Assembly (NCBI GenBank): GCA_021604765.1
Contig: BQJP01000004.1
Span: 62,001-126,000 of the forward strand
Direction of reading: 5' to 3'
Origin: Thermodesulfobacteriota bacterium
GTDB taxonomy: Bacteria > Desulfobacterota_D > UBA1144 > Nemesobacterales > UBA2774
Length of the DNA: 64,000 bases
This document shows, one piece after another, positions 42,846-52,247 of the stretch (its first letter is position 1; every line of letters starts with the position of its first letter). Position numbers and translations under genes: made by a program. The notes under the pieces were generated by a model that was given only the letters and a program-made list of their open reading frames with translations, did no database searches and was not told the DNA's origin.

Positions 42846-44459
42846 TTAGATGATTTCTTTCTCTTTCTTATCTACGACTACTAAGGAAGAGTATGTGTGT
42901 TGGGTAATCCTAGTTATATGACGGCTGACTCTCCTCAGCCACCTAACTGCTTCGAGATTACTTGTTCCTATATCTGGATCAATTTCATCACCCGCTATTC
43001 GCCTCATCACACTAGCTCTGAATGGACTAACCTTTTGATGAATTAAAGTGCCTGCATTTTGTGCGGCCTCGTGTGCGTGGAGCCAGTCATCTTTCTCAAT
43101 ATCTGAAATTATTTCCTTTATTGCTCCAGTTAACAGCCTGCATTCCGGTTGTAATTCATTTGTATCCCTTGCTGTAACTGCCCTATCCTCATCTTGCTCA
43201 CATCTTTCATGAAGTCTCTGCAAATGGTCAATTGTATGAATGGTGTTAACAACTCTCTCCCACTTTGAATCCTGGGTGTTATCAATTTTTATATTATCCA
43301 AAAAAGAATATGTAGTATTTAGCGCTGACTGCAGCTCTTGAAGATCAGCTTTTTTACCTGTCTCACTGTCTCCCAGTATTGCGCTTACATGGCGGAACAA
43401 AGCAATAGATTGCGTTTTAATAGCAATATATACAGCGCCAAGAGCTAGCTCTGAGTCACCAAGCAATGATTTATCCAGCACATCTATGTAGTTTGAACTT
43501 TTATCAGGAATAATGCGCTCCATCAACCTAGCGAACTGATTAGTAAAAGGAAGTACGACGATAACGCCTAAAGTGTTAAAGAAAGTATGAAACCCTACAA
43601 GAGCAATCTCCGCATTTTTAACAATCTGTCCTGGCGCAAAGTATTCCCATGCTTGGGAATAGGGTGTTAATAAAATTAGAGCTCCTGTCGCAGTCAGCAG
43701 GTTGTATATTACGTGGGAAAAACCTGTTCTTTTTACCCCAACAGAGCCACCAAGAGTTGCAAGTGCTGCAGTTAAGGTGGTCCCTATATCCATTCCAATT
43801 ACCAAAGCTGCTGCCTGGTCAAAATTAATTAATCCGGCATATAAGGCTGTTAAAGCGGCCACAACTCCAGCGCTTGAAGACTGTGTTATGGCAGTGAAGA
43901 CTACTCCTATAAGTACTAGTAATAGCCTGCTTGATATGCTGTCAGCGGGGAGATTTTCAAAAGAGATAAAACTGTGCATCTCCGACATTGAGGACTGCAT
44001 ATAGGTGATGCCAACAAAAATTAATCCAAATCCGGCAATTGTATAACCGATGGTTGCTAGACGCCCTTTACTAAAAAGTCGAAGAATTGCGCCTAAAAAG
44101 ACAAGTGGGAGAAAAACATTCTCGAGACTGTATTTAAAACCCAAAAGCGCAATAACCCAGCCTTTAAATGTTGTGCCGATATTGGCGCCGAAGATGATGC
44201 CTAGAGCATCGGGGAAAGTTATGAGCCCTGCCCCAACAAAGCCGACTGCAGCTACAGTAGTAAGACTAGAGGATTGAAGAATGGCTGTGCTGGTAGCTCC
44301 GGTCAGAGCCCCGGTAACAGGACTTTTTGTAAAACGCATCAATACTGAGCGCATGGCGCTTCCAGCAAGTTCCCTTAGCCCATCGGTCATAACAATCATT
44401 CCCAAGAGAAAAAGACCAATCCCGCCTGCTACCTGAACAATAACCAAAGCTTCTGACAT
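42846..44459 (-). CDS. Na/Pi cotransporter family protein (NptA/YjbB type)
   Basis: 537 residues. Two inverted Na_Pi_cotrans repeats, each with a QSSS motif (TAILQSSSLTT and TAITQSSSAGV), are followed by a C-terminal PhoU-like helical domain. These proteins move phosphate with sodium across the inner membrane. No pst or pho genes are close by. Confidence 0.9.
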   Translation of the reverse strand: MSEALVIVQVAGGIGLFLLGMIVMTDGLRELAGSAMRSVLMRFTKSPVTGALTGATSTAILQSSSLTTVAAVGFVGAGLITFPDALGIIFGANIGTTFKGWVIALLGFKYSLENVFLPLVFLGAILRLFSKGRLATIGYTIAGFGLIFVGITYMQSSMSEMHSFISFENLPADSISSRLLLVLIGVVFTAITQSSSAGVVAALTALYAGLINFDQAAALVIGMDIGTTLTAALATLGGSVGVKRTGFSHVIYNLLTATGALILLTPYSQAWEYFAPGQIVKNAEIALVGFHTFFNTLGVIVVLPFTNQFARLMERIIPDKSSNYIDVLDKSLLGDSELALGAVYIAIKTQSIALFRHVSAILGDSETGKKADLQELQSALNTTYSFLDNIKIDNTQDSKWERVVNTIHTIDHLQRLHERCEQDEDRAVTARDTNELQPECRLLTGAIKEIISDIEKDDWLHAHEAAQNAGTLIHQKVSPFRASVMRRIAGDEIDPDIGTSNLEAVRWLRRVSRHITRITQHTYSSLVVVDKKEKEII

Positions 44460-44551
44460 AATGGATATTCCTAAGTCTATCTATTTAAGATACACCTATC
44501 TAGATTATATCAGAATCAGAAATAAACGCTTGTATATCTGAGCAGTTATTA

Positions 44552-45082
44552 CTACTGATTGCTAAAGACTACTTTAATAGGTGGTGAAGAAGTTGTATTG
44601 CTACGGCCTTCAAGTCCACCAAGATCGTTAGCTGACACATTGACTATAACTTCATTGCTGCCATTTGGTGTTACAGTAACCACATGTTCAAGTGGAGTTT
44701 GAGCATAAAGCGGATCTCCGCTAATAGTTACTATGCTGGTATTTCCTTCTTGAGTAGTCTCAATTGGCCTGGTTCCAATGTAAGGCGCGGGCACTAATTT
44801 TCCGTTCTCAGCTGAAATGACAATGTTTTTTACACCGCCAAAATCAGCAGCATGAGCACGAATGTTTGCAGAACCGTCCGTGGTAACAAAACCAGCTTCC
44901 TCCCTGGGACCATGTGATTGATAAAGCATATAAGAATATGCATTATTAGCGCTGTATCCAGAATCGCTTATCATAACTGACAACTGCGGGCTTGTTTTAT
45001 CTATAACAGGAGCCTTCTGATAGCAAGCGCTCACTGCTATTAATAAAACTCCTCCAAACAATAAAGTGAAAAATTTAGACAT
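44552..45082 (-). CDS. Hypothetical lipoprotein
   Basis: 176 residues. The lipobox is VSAC. The mature part is beta-rich with no recognised domain (ISAENGKLVPAPYIGTRPIE, EHVVTVTPNGSNEVIVNVSANDLGGLEG), perhaps an Ig-like sandwich. CGGAGGA precedes the start. Confidence 0.65.
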   Translation of the reverse strand: MSKFFTLLFGGVLLIAVSACYQKAPVIDKTSPQLSVMISDSGYSANNAYSYMLYQSHGPREEAGFVTTDGSANIRAHAADFGGVKNIVISAENGKLVPAPYIGTRPIETTQEGNTSIVTISGDPLYAQTPLEHVVTVTPNGSNEVIVNVSANDLGGLEGRSNTTSSPPIKVVFSNQ

Positions 45083-45523
45083 ACCATCCTCCGTGCAAGA
45101 TTTTTCTTTTGCTTTCTATAAAACATTTTAAAATAAAAATAATAGAAAATCTAGATAGTCTATTTAGTATTGTAGATTCAAAAGAGTATTTACTGGTAGC
45201 AATAAACATTATACCAACTTAATTTATACCCAAATACTTGGAGCTCTCAGAGCTAGTAAATGGTATAGAAAGATAGTGTTATTTAGTCTTTTTTGAATAT
45301 GTAGATTTATGTTTCAATCTAAAGCGAATTGCAATCTACGTATACTATATATTTATTTTTGGCTAAATATATAATGATCTATTGCTATTGATTTCAAGTG
45401 GTGATATGATGAAATTAGGTAGAAGATGGCGAACACGGATCTGGTTGTTATTGGTAGGTAATAATCAGTTCTGACACACTTCTAACCAATAAGCTTTATA
45501 GGGAAAACATGGAGGTAGAACCT
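45083..45523. other. AT-rich gap upstream of the 35-residue gene
   Basis: About 440 bp with no supported gene. A TATAAT at 45370-45375 may belong to a promoter for the small gene at 45524, but no good -35 is visible. A 22-codon frame at 45406 (ending at about 45477) was considered as a leader peptide and is not supported. Confidence 0.35.
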
Positions 45524-45631
45524 ATGAGGACTATTGAAACAAAGTCCGCTTATTCAAGACGGGCTATTTATGTTGGAGCAGGCATAGTGGCTTTATTGTT
45601 ATCATTAGTGTTCGCAAGTTTTATCACATAA
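45524..45631 (+). CDS. Very small membrane protein (35 aa)
   Basis: 35 residues: a polar basic N-terminus (MRTIETKSAYSRRAIY) followed by a single hydrophobic helix to the end (VGAGIVALLLSLVFASFIT). GGAGG at 45511-45515 is ideally placed before the ATG at 45524. An in-frame ATG at 45509 would add five residues but has a poorer ribosome binding site. No family recognised. Confidence 0.55.
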   Translation: MRTIETKSAYSRRAIYVGAGIVALLLSLVFASFIT

Positions 45632-45684
45632 GAATTCAAGCGAATACAATTCTTGTTAAGAATACGATTTTTTAATATTCAGCT

Positions 45685-46218
45685 CTATTCGTACATCGGA
45701 TAGGGAGACCTAAGGCCTTTTTTATATCTATCTTTTGATTCCTGAATAGTTACCAGCGTCTCATCGATTCCGCGCCAGCCATCAACTTCTACATCTTTAT
45801 GTTCCAATTTCTTATAAATTGAAAAGAAGTGCTCAATTTCTTTTAATAAATGTGGAGGAACTTCGCTTAATTGCTGAATATGGTTCCAGAGAGGATCCGC
45901 TACAGGAACGCATAATATTTTTTCGTCAGGTCCTTTCTCGTCACTCATTACGAACATGCCCAAAGGTTTAGACTCTATTATACATCCAGGAAAAGTAGGC
46001 TCCCATAGAAGCACCAACGCATCTAAAGCATCACCATCGAGCGCTAGGCTATCCTCTACAAAACCGTAATCACATGGATAATGAACTGAGGAGAAAAGCA
46101 TTCTGTCCAATTTTATTCTTCTTCTGATCTTGTCATATTCGTATTTATTTCTCGAGCCTTTTGGTACTTCCACCATAACGCTAACAGTTTCATTATTATC
46201 AATTTCACCTTTAGCCAC
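45685..46218 (-). CDS. ppa: Inorganic pyrophosphatase, family I
   Basis: 177 residues, the usual length. The family active-site block ALDGDALDALVLLW carries the metal-binding Asp residues, with Ala replacing the more common Pro. NKYEYDKIRRRIKLDR and HYPCDYGFVEDSL match the N-terminal half. It hydrolyses pyrophosphate in the cytoplasm. Confidence 0.93.
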   Translation of the reverse strand: MAKGEIDNNETVSVMVEVPKGSRNKYEYDKIRRRIKLDRMLFSSVHYPCDYGFVEDSLALDGDALDALVLLWEPTFPGCIIESKPLGMFVMSDEKGPDEKILCVPVADPLWNHIQQLSEVPPHLLKEIEHFFSIYKKLEHKDVEVDGWRGIDETLVTIQESKDRYKKGLRSPYPMYE

Positions 46219-46257
46219 AATTTTACTCCCTTATGAGTTTATAATTTTAGGATGTGC

Positions 46258-47814
46258 TTATAAATCTAGAAAAAGTCCTTTAGCTTCTTTTGAAGTGAGT
46301 TTGGATACAGAGGTTACCTTATCACTGAACCTTGACAATGTCCCCCATGATTCTCTCTCAGATAGGTCGATTAAAACGGAATAGACTTTAAAGCGGAGCT
46401 TATCCTGGGTTTCCTTAAAAGTTTTCAAAAACATATCACCAACGTTAGATTCTCCGTCAGTAATAAAGACAATATCCCCGCCTTTAAACTTAGATTCTTC
46501 TAAGAGCTCAAGCGCTTTTGTAAGAGGCTCTTCAAAATTAGTACCGCCTCCAGGGAAGTACTCTGCAAGCTCTATAATATCTGACTCCTTCATTCCCCAT
46601 CCAGATAGTCCCTCTTTACCTATGGACTCAAAAATTTTAAGAGGTGCGCCACCAGAAGAAAATACTACAACATTAAATTTGCGCCTTTCCCTTTTTGCAA
46701 TATCAAGAAGTGTCAAACAAACGCCTTTGGACCATAACTCCTTATTCCCGTCCATAGAAGAGCTGCCGTCAAGGCATATGACCATAGGTCCCCTGCCTCT
46801 TTCTTCTTTTAGGTAATACTGAAATAGCCTGCCCTCAACGTAGCGTTTCTTAAAGTCATGTTTTAGCAATTTATGCCTGAGAGATACAAGCTCCGTGGGT
46901 ATCATTCGGCCAATATCATCGCCAATTGATACATCAAACACTTCTGACCCTCTTTTAGACCAAACCTTACGTCTAGCAGATAACATTTCATCTTTTAAAC
47001 TTCCTACAAGCAGTGAAAGCTTTTTGAGTTTGTCGTTCTTTGAAAGCTTGGCGGCGAGATCCAGTTTTTCACCAGCTCCTTTGCCTCCTTCAGGATTACC
47101 CATTGAAGAATCCCACGACTGTATTTGATCCTCTGTCTCCTCAATATTCTGATTGGCTTGCTCTAAAGAGGTTTTAACCATCTTGTCCATATCAAAATCC
47201 ATGTTCTCGTGATTGTCTTCTTGATTTTGTATCAATTGATCGAGGTTTGCTTCTTCCTCATCTAATTCGGACTGTTTTTCTTCTTTCGCTTGATTAAACG
47301 CTTCAGCCATCTCATCATTTTCTTGCTCGACTTCATCCCATGTTTCCATTTCCTCTTTAAGTTCTGCGACTCTATCTTCTGCTTCGTCGACTTCCCATTC
47401 TTTTAGAAGCTTTCTCTCTCCCGGGCCATCATCGGACCTCAACCAACTAAGTAGCTGATTTCCCATATCTTCAGTCGCTAGGGCAGATTTAAACCCCTCA
47501 AGCACAGTTTCTTCCCTTAATTCTTTATAATGAGAGTCGTGAAATATCTTATTAAGAAGTTTTCTGGCGAGTGAAGAGCCTTTTTTGGTATGATCCTCGG
47601 GTAGAAACAAGACATTATGTTTGTAGAAAGCACAAAAAAGATCTAGTATCAGAGAATCGAAGTGGGGCAATAAATTAGACCCACTTTTTATTAGTTCGGT
47701 GAGCGCTTGCGATTCCAAAGAAAGTGAGTCGAAAAGCTCTCTATCAAATGCGTCGGATTCGATATTTTGAGCAGATTTAATATCAGACATATATTTGTAA
47801 AAGCTAACACGCAT
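46258..47814 (-). CDS. VWA-domain protein of the ViaA/CoxE type
   Basis: About 518 residues from the ATG at 47814; starts at 47832 (TTG) or 47790 are also possible and none has a clear ribosome binding site. The N-terminal half is charged and helical, with a long acidic coiled coil (about 155-230). The C-terminal von Willebrand A domain has the MIDAS motif CLDGSSSMDG, a later Thr and FITDGESN. ViaA proteins work with the MoxR ATPase RavA; no MoxR ATPase gene is in this window. Confidence 0.85.
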   Translation of the reverse strand: MRVSFYKYMSDIKSAQNIESDAFDRELFDSLSLESQALTELIKSGSNLLPHFDSLILDLFCAFYKHNVLFLPEDHTKKGSSLARKLLNKIFHDSHYKELREETVLEGFKSALATEDMGNQLLSWLRSDDGPGERKLLKEWEVDEAEDRVAELKEEMETWDEVEQENDEMAEAFNQAKEEKQSELDEEEANLDQLIQNQEDNHENMDFDMDKMVKTSLEQANQNIEETEDQIQSWDSSMGNPEGGKGAGEKLDLAAKLSKNDKLKKLSLLVGSLKDEMLSARRKVWSKRGSEVFDVSIGDDIGRMIPTELVSLRHKLLKHDFKKRYVEGRLFQYYLKEERGRGPMVICLDGSSSMDGNKELWSKGVCLTLLDIAKRERRKFNVVVFSSGGAPLKIFESIGKEGLSGWGMKESDIIELAEYFPGGGTNFEEPLTKALELLEESKFKGGDIVFITDGESNVGDMFLKTFKETQDKLRFKVYSVLIDLSERESWGTLSRFSDKVTSVSKLTSKEAKGLFLDL

Positions 47815-47903
47815 ATGAAATAGTTCAATCAACTTATATTATTTCTGACTAAGCGTGTTAGAATTAAAAACCTTTTATTAATAGACACATAATCGCTATT
47901 CAT

Positions 47904-49070
47904 ATGAAACTTAACAAAACAGAGATCAAAGCAATTGCTGCCGTGGGACTAATTATGGCTATCAGACTGCTTGGAATTTTTTTGATTCTTCCTGTATTCA
48001 GCGTCTATGCAGAGAAATATCCCGGGGCTGACTTGGCTCTTGCAGGCGTAGCATTCGGGGTATATGCGCTAGTGCAGAGCATCTTGCAGATACCTTTTGG
48101 ATGGTTAAGTGATAGGATAGGAAGAAAACCAGTTTTAATCATTGGTCTTACCATATTTGCTATTGGAAGCCTTATTTGCGGCCTTGCAGATAATATAAAT
48201 GAGCTCATAATTGCTCGAATAATTCAGGGAGCAGGCGCGGTAAGCTCTGTTGCCGTAGCTTCTCTTGGAGATGCAACTCGACCGGGAGTGAGAGCTCAGT
48301 CTTTCACGATTGTCGGAATTACTATCGGTGCTGGGTTTCTTATTGCAATAATATTAGGTCCATTACTAGCCGCTGAGATCGGATTTTCAGGATTATTCTA
48401 CATACTTACAGCTCTAGGCGTTTTAGCAATACTGATTACGTTGTTCTTCTTCCCTCGAATAGAGAAGAAAGAACTCATTCACGAAGAATCAGCAATACTA
48501 AGCTATTTGAAGAATCCCGAGATTAAAAAATTGTTAGCATCAGCAGCAGTAATATCATCAACAGTCAATATGTTTGTATTTATCTACCCTCTTAGCTGGA
48601 CAGAAATTGGCGTAAGTGAGGCTGATTTATGGAAGGTTTACCTTATAGCGCTTATCCCTACAGCACTTTTTGCATATCCATATGTAAGATATTCGGAAAA
48701 AAGAGGAAAATTAAAACTAGCTATAACAAGCGCTTGGGCTTTAATTGCAATAAGCTTCCTTGTCTACCCCGCAAGCTCAATATTACCATTGGTTCTATAC
48801 TTGGCGGGAATGGCTTATTTCATGGGACACACCGTGCTTCAATCTGTTTTCCCAGCCTTTTTAACCCAGAGAGTAGGACAAGAAAAGCGCGGTATAACTA
48901 CTGGTGTTTATAACCTTTCCAGTTTTTTAGGAGCTTCAATAGGTGGCATGAGCGCGGGTTATTTATATCAAGTTAGCCCACATTTGCCGCTTCTAATAGC
49001 ACTATTATTAGTTATTACATGGGGGCTAATAGGTCTTCCTAACACTCCAGAAAAAAGCTCATCTAAATAA
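47904..49070 (+). CDS. MFS transporter, YajR-like
   Basis: 388 residues with 12 predicted helices. The A-like motif GWLSDRIGRKPVLIIGL lies between helices 2 and 3, and IARIIQGAGAVSSVAVASLGDATRPG fits the YajR group of drug/proton antiporter-like proteins. It lacks the C-terminal YAM domain of E. coli YajR. The substrate is unknown. Confidence 0.88.
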   Translation: MKLNKTEIKAIAAVGLIMAIRLLGIFLILPVFSVYAEKYPGADLALAGVAFGVYALVQSILQIPFGWLSDRIGRKPVLIIGLTIFAIGSLICGLADNINELIIARIIQGAGAVSSVAVASLGDATRPGVRAQSFTIVGITIGAGFLIAIILGPLLAAEIGFSGLFYILTALGVLAILITLFFFPRIEKKELIHEESAILSYLKNPEIKKLLASAAVISSTVNMFVFIYPLSWTEIGVSEADLWKVYLIALIPTALFAYPYVRYSEKRGKLKLAITSAWALIAISFLVYPASSILPLVLYLAGMAYFMGHTVLQSVFPAFLTQRVGQEKRGITTGVYNLSSFLGASIGGMSAGYLYQVSPHLPLLIALLLVITWGLIGLPNTPEKSSSK

Positions 49071-49171
49071 AACAGATACATACACAAATAGATATATTCA
49101 TATAATTTATTTTTTATCCTTCATATTAATTCTATTATGTGCTATTTTACTTAATTAATGGAGGTGGAGAA

Positions 49172-50110
49172 ATGCATAGAATATTGTTATTTGTTTCAAT
49201 AGTCCTGATAGCCATAATTCTTAACACAGAAACATCTAAATCAGATGTTTTAATTGAGAACGGTGGTATTAATTCTTTTATAGCCGCTTTTATTCCTGGC
49301 GTTATGGAACTTGATGTTGCTACCGGTTCTGGCCAGGCAGGTGATTACATAGTACTAACCTGCGGAGCCTTTAGTAATAGCTCAGCTAACTCGTTTAATG
49401 CTCCGGGGCCTGCTATATTTACAGAGCTAGACACTGAAAACTGCGGGAATAACAATAATTGTATAGAAGGGATATGGGGTGGTTTTACTAATAACGCTGC
49501 TTCAGAAGATCTTACCTGTAATACAACTGGCACGTCTATAATATTCACTGCGGCCACTCTTCGTTATTCAAACGTAAATACGATGAACCCGGTAATTGGT
49601 ATTATGTGCAGTGAGGGTAATGGACTGCTTGCAACAGCTCCTTCTATAATGACAGAAGCCGGCTCTCAAGTGGTCAGGATTTTTACGTCCTTCGCATTTG
49701 CTGAAGAAGAAGTAAACAATGTTATGGTAACCCCACAAACGGCAAGCTTTAGCTCACAAGCAAGTCTAGAAGGAAGCCAGGTTACTTCGGTAGGATCAAG
49801 CGCTTTTTTTAATTCAGCAGGCGCTACGGGAACAGCTGATCAGTCATATACTGGGTCACCGAGAGACTGGAGAGCTTGCACATTAGCGCTTAGAATGGAA
49901 CCGCCTCCGCCAACTCCGACCCCAGTTCCTCCTACACCGACACCTACTACGACAATAGTTCCACCGACAGGAACACCTACTCCGACAATTATTCCTCCCC
50001 CAGATGTTACTAGCGTTCCAACCCTTGGTGAATGGGGACATTTGAGTATCGCTATATTAGCAGCATTGCTTGGTGTTTGGTTTTTAAGAAGACATAGAGT
50101 TAAAACCTAA
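49172..50110 (+). CDS. IPTL-CTERM secreted protein, second family, copy A
   Basis: 312 residues from the ATG at 49172, which follows GGAGGTGGAG; the frame opens 11 codons earlier. Signal peptide, TGSGQAGDYIVLTCG, CIEGIWGGFTNNAASEDLTC, TEAGSQVVRIF and WRACTLALRME define the family. A Pro/Thr-rich linker of ~40 residues (unique to this copy) precedes the sorting signal SVPTLGEWG, helix, RRHRVKT. The mature domain is probably a beta-sandwich; function unknown. Confidence 0.88.
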   Translation: MHRILLFVSIVLIAIILNTETSKSDVLIENGGINSFIAAFIPGVMELDVATGSGQAGDYIVLTCGAFSNSSANSFNAPGPAIFTELDTENCGNNNNCIEGIWGGFTNNAASEDLTCNTTGTSIIFTAATLRYSNVNTMNPVIGIMCSEGNGLLATAPSIMTEAGSQVVRIFTSFAFAEEEVNNVMVTPQTASFSSQASLEGSQVTSVGSSAFFNSAGATGTADQSYTGSPRDWRACTLALRMEPPPPTPTPVPPTPTPTTTIVPPTGTPTPTIIPPPDVTSVPTLGEWGHLSIAILAALLGVWFLRRHRVKT

Positions 50111-50121
50111 ATAGATATTAA

Positions 50122-50151
50122 ATCCGGCGTTTCTTAACAGAGGCGCCGGAT
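50122..50151 (+). terminator. Hairpin after copy A, repeated after copy B
   Basis: ATCCGGCG / CGCCGGAT form a perfect 8-bp stem around a 14-nt loop, 11 nt after the stop. The 30-bp sequence is identical to 51164-51193. No T-run follows, so it may be a processing or stabilising hairpin. Confidence 0.65.
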
Positions 50152-50294
50152 GACTCTGCCAAGCTAGTTCTCATTTACCTTAATTCAAATAACAAAATTG
50201 CTATTTTACATTTCGATTTTTTATAACTATAAAAAGTTGTTCATTTTGATTTATTTATATGTTACGATTGTAAAAAATCCCATGGAGGAATAAG

Positions 50295-51140
50295 ATGGCG
50301 AAAAAACTTTTATTCTTACCCATTATTGTTTTATTTTTACTCATTATTTCTTTTGAAACCCAGGCAGATGTGCTAGTAGATGATGCGGATTCAACAAATG
50401 TATTAGGTCAAGGTTTTACTCTTGAGACTGTACCTACTGGTTCGGGACAAGAGGGAGACTATGTGATCTTTGCATGCGGTGTGACCACAGATAATGGAAA
50501 CTCTTTTGATGCACCTTTCCCGGGCACTTGGACAGAGTTCGATGACGGGATCTGTGATAGTCCCGATGGAAACTGCTTTCAGGGCATTTGGGGCAGTTTT
50601 GTAGATAACCCTGCATCTGCAGACATCACATGTGAATGGAATATCCCTACAAGCGTGTTTGTAGGAGGGTCCTTTAGATACAACCAAGTAGATCCTGATG
50701 ATCCAATTATCGATTCTGCTTGTGACAGTGGTGCGGATTTTGGCCCTAACATAATGGCAACAGCTCCATCAATTGTAACAGAAGCAGGATCTCAGGTTGT
50801 CAGAATATATACCTATAGAAACTTCGATTCCGCAGGAAGTGGAAACACAAATGCAAATAACGACACAAGCGGTTCTTTTTCTGCTGATTCAACTCAAGAT
50901 ACTTTCTCAAATGTGCATATGAGAGGCACAACCGATCTTGTGCCCGTAGATGGACCAACGGGGACTGCATCAGTTGACGCTGGTTTTGATGCGGAATGGA
51001 GAGCATGCACTATTGCCCTTAGGATGGTGCCTGATCCAAGAATGGTACCTACTATGAGTGAGTGGGGAATGCTGGCTTTCGCAACGTTTGCAGGTATTGC
51101 CGGATTCTGGTTTATCAGAAGACGTCAGCTTGCAGCTTAA
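50295..51140 (+). CDS. IPTL-CTERM secreted protein, second family, copy B
   Basis: 281 residues. Signal peptide (LLIISFETQA), DVLVDDADS, TGSGQEGDYVIFACG, CFQGIWGSFVDNPASADITC, APSIVTEAGSQVVRIYTY and WRACTIALRM. The sorting signal is MVPTMSEWG, helix, RRRQLAA, identical in its tail to copy C. GGAGGAATAAG precedes the start. Lacks the Pro/Thr linker of copy A. Confidence 0.9.
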   Translation: MAKKLLFLPIIVLFLLIISFETQADVLVDDADSTNVLGQGFTLETVPTGSGQEGDYVIFACGVTTDNGNSFDAPFPGTWTEFDDGICDSPDGNCFQGIWGSFVDNPASADITCEWNIPTSVFVGGSFRYNQVDPDDPIIDSACDSGADFGPNIMATAPSIVTEAGSQVVRIYTYRNFDSAGSGNTNANNDTSGSFSADSTQDTFSNVHMRGTTDLVPVDGPTGTASVDAGFDAEWRACTIALRMVPDPRMVPTMSEWGMLAFATFAGIAGFWFIRRRQLAA

Positions 51141-51163
51141 AATTTAATACAACTTCAAACAAA

Positions 51164-51193
51164 ATCCGGCGTTTCTTAACAGAGGCGCCGGAT
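51164..51193 (+). terminator. Hairpin after copy B
   Basis: Identical 30-bp element to 50122-50151, 24 nt past the stop of copy B. Confidence 0.65.
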
Positions 51194-51321
51194 TACCAAC
51201 TAATTATTTCAAACCAACAACAATGACAGCTAATCCTGATAGTACAATATAGGCTAAAATGCTATCTTTTCATAACCATATATGGTAAAATCGCATTAAT
51301 TTCCATATATAGGAGGATAAA

Positions 51322-52161
51322 ATGGTAAAAAGACTTCTAATATTACCTGTATTAGTTTTATCATTACTCATTATCTCCTTTGAAGCTAATGCAGATGTGA
51401 TTGTGGATGACGCTGATTCAGACACTGAAGTGGATATGAACAGCTCTTTTAACTCTGCAGATGTACCTACAGGTTCGGGGCAAATAGGTGACTACGTTTT
51501 AATAGTATGTTCAATATCCCCGTTTTTCCAGGACCCTCCAGTTTTTTCTGCTCCCACGCCGGGAACCTGGACACAACTTGATACAGGCCAATGCGGAAGC
51601 GGTAATGATTGCTCGCATGGAATCTGGGGCAGATTTACCGATAATCCAGCATCAGAAGATATAACTTGTAGCTGGGACGACCCTGGTTTTGTTTTTGCCG
51701 CTGGGTCTTTCAGATACAATAACGTTGATGTAAATGATCCAATTGTTGATGTGGGATGCAATTCTGGCACAGGTAATGATGCAATCGCTCCTTCAATAGA
51801 AACTGTTGCAGGCTCTCAGGTAGTCAGAGTATTCACCTACACAAATTTGGATTTCCCATTAACTAGTGATACTAATTCGAATACTGATACAGAAGGACAG
51901 TTTTCTTCTTTTGCATCTACTACTTTTCAAACAGTTAGTCTAAGAGCTACAACAGACCTCTTTATATCAGACGGCCCAACTGGAACTGCGAATAACTTCT
52001 CGGGTACTGAGCCCAGCTGGAGAGCCTGTACAATAGCTCTAAGGATGGCTCCTGTTCAGAGAAATGTTCCTACAATGAGTGAATGGGGACTTATCTCTTT
52101 CGCAGCTTTTGCTGGTATTACAGGACTTTGGTTTATCAGAAGACGCCAGCTTGCAGCTTAA
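51322..52161 (+). CDS. IPTL-CTERM secreted protein, second family, copy C
   Basis: 279 residues. Signal peptide (LLIISFEANA), DVIVDDADS, TGSGQIGDYVLIVCS, CSHGIWGRFTDNPASEDITC, APSIETVAGSQVVRVFTY and WRACTIALRM. The sorting signal NVPTMSEWG, helix, RRRQLAA closely matches copy B. AGGAGGATAAA precedes the start. B and C look like the most recent duplication of the three. Confidence 0.9.
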   Translation: MVKRLLILPVLVLSLLIISFEANADVIVDDADSDTEVDMNSSFNSADVPTGSGQIGDYVLIVCSISPFFQDPPVFSAPTPGTWTQLDTGQCGSGNDCSHGIWGRFTDNPASEDITCSWDDPGFVFAAGSFRYNNVDVNDPIVDVGCNSGTGNDAIAPSIETVAGSQVVRVFTYTNLDFPLTSDTNSNTDTEGQFSSFASTTFQTVSLRATTDLFISDGPTGTANNFSGTEPSWRACTIALRMAPVQRNVPTMSEWGLISFAAFAGITGLWFIRRRQLAA

Positions 52162-52182
52162 ATTTACAACTTAAAATAAAAA

Positions 52183-52212
52183 CCGGCGTTATGGATAAAA
52201 CCACAGCGCCGG
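52183..52212 (+). terminator. Hairpin between copy C and the light-sensor gene
   Basis: CCGGCG / CGCCGG with inner TGG/CCA pairing, 21 nt past the stop of copy C. It is a diverged relative of the hairpins after copies A and B and lies in the convergent gap with the CarH-type gene. Confidence 0.65.
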
Positions 52213-52247
52213 CATACTCCTTTTATTAGCCTTCTGATTATAAAAAA

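Noticed and set aside
45406-45477. A 22-codon leader peptide before the 35-residue gene
   Set aside because: No clear ribosome binding site, attenuator hairpin or regulatory codons were found.
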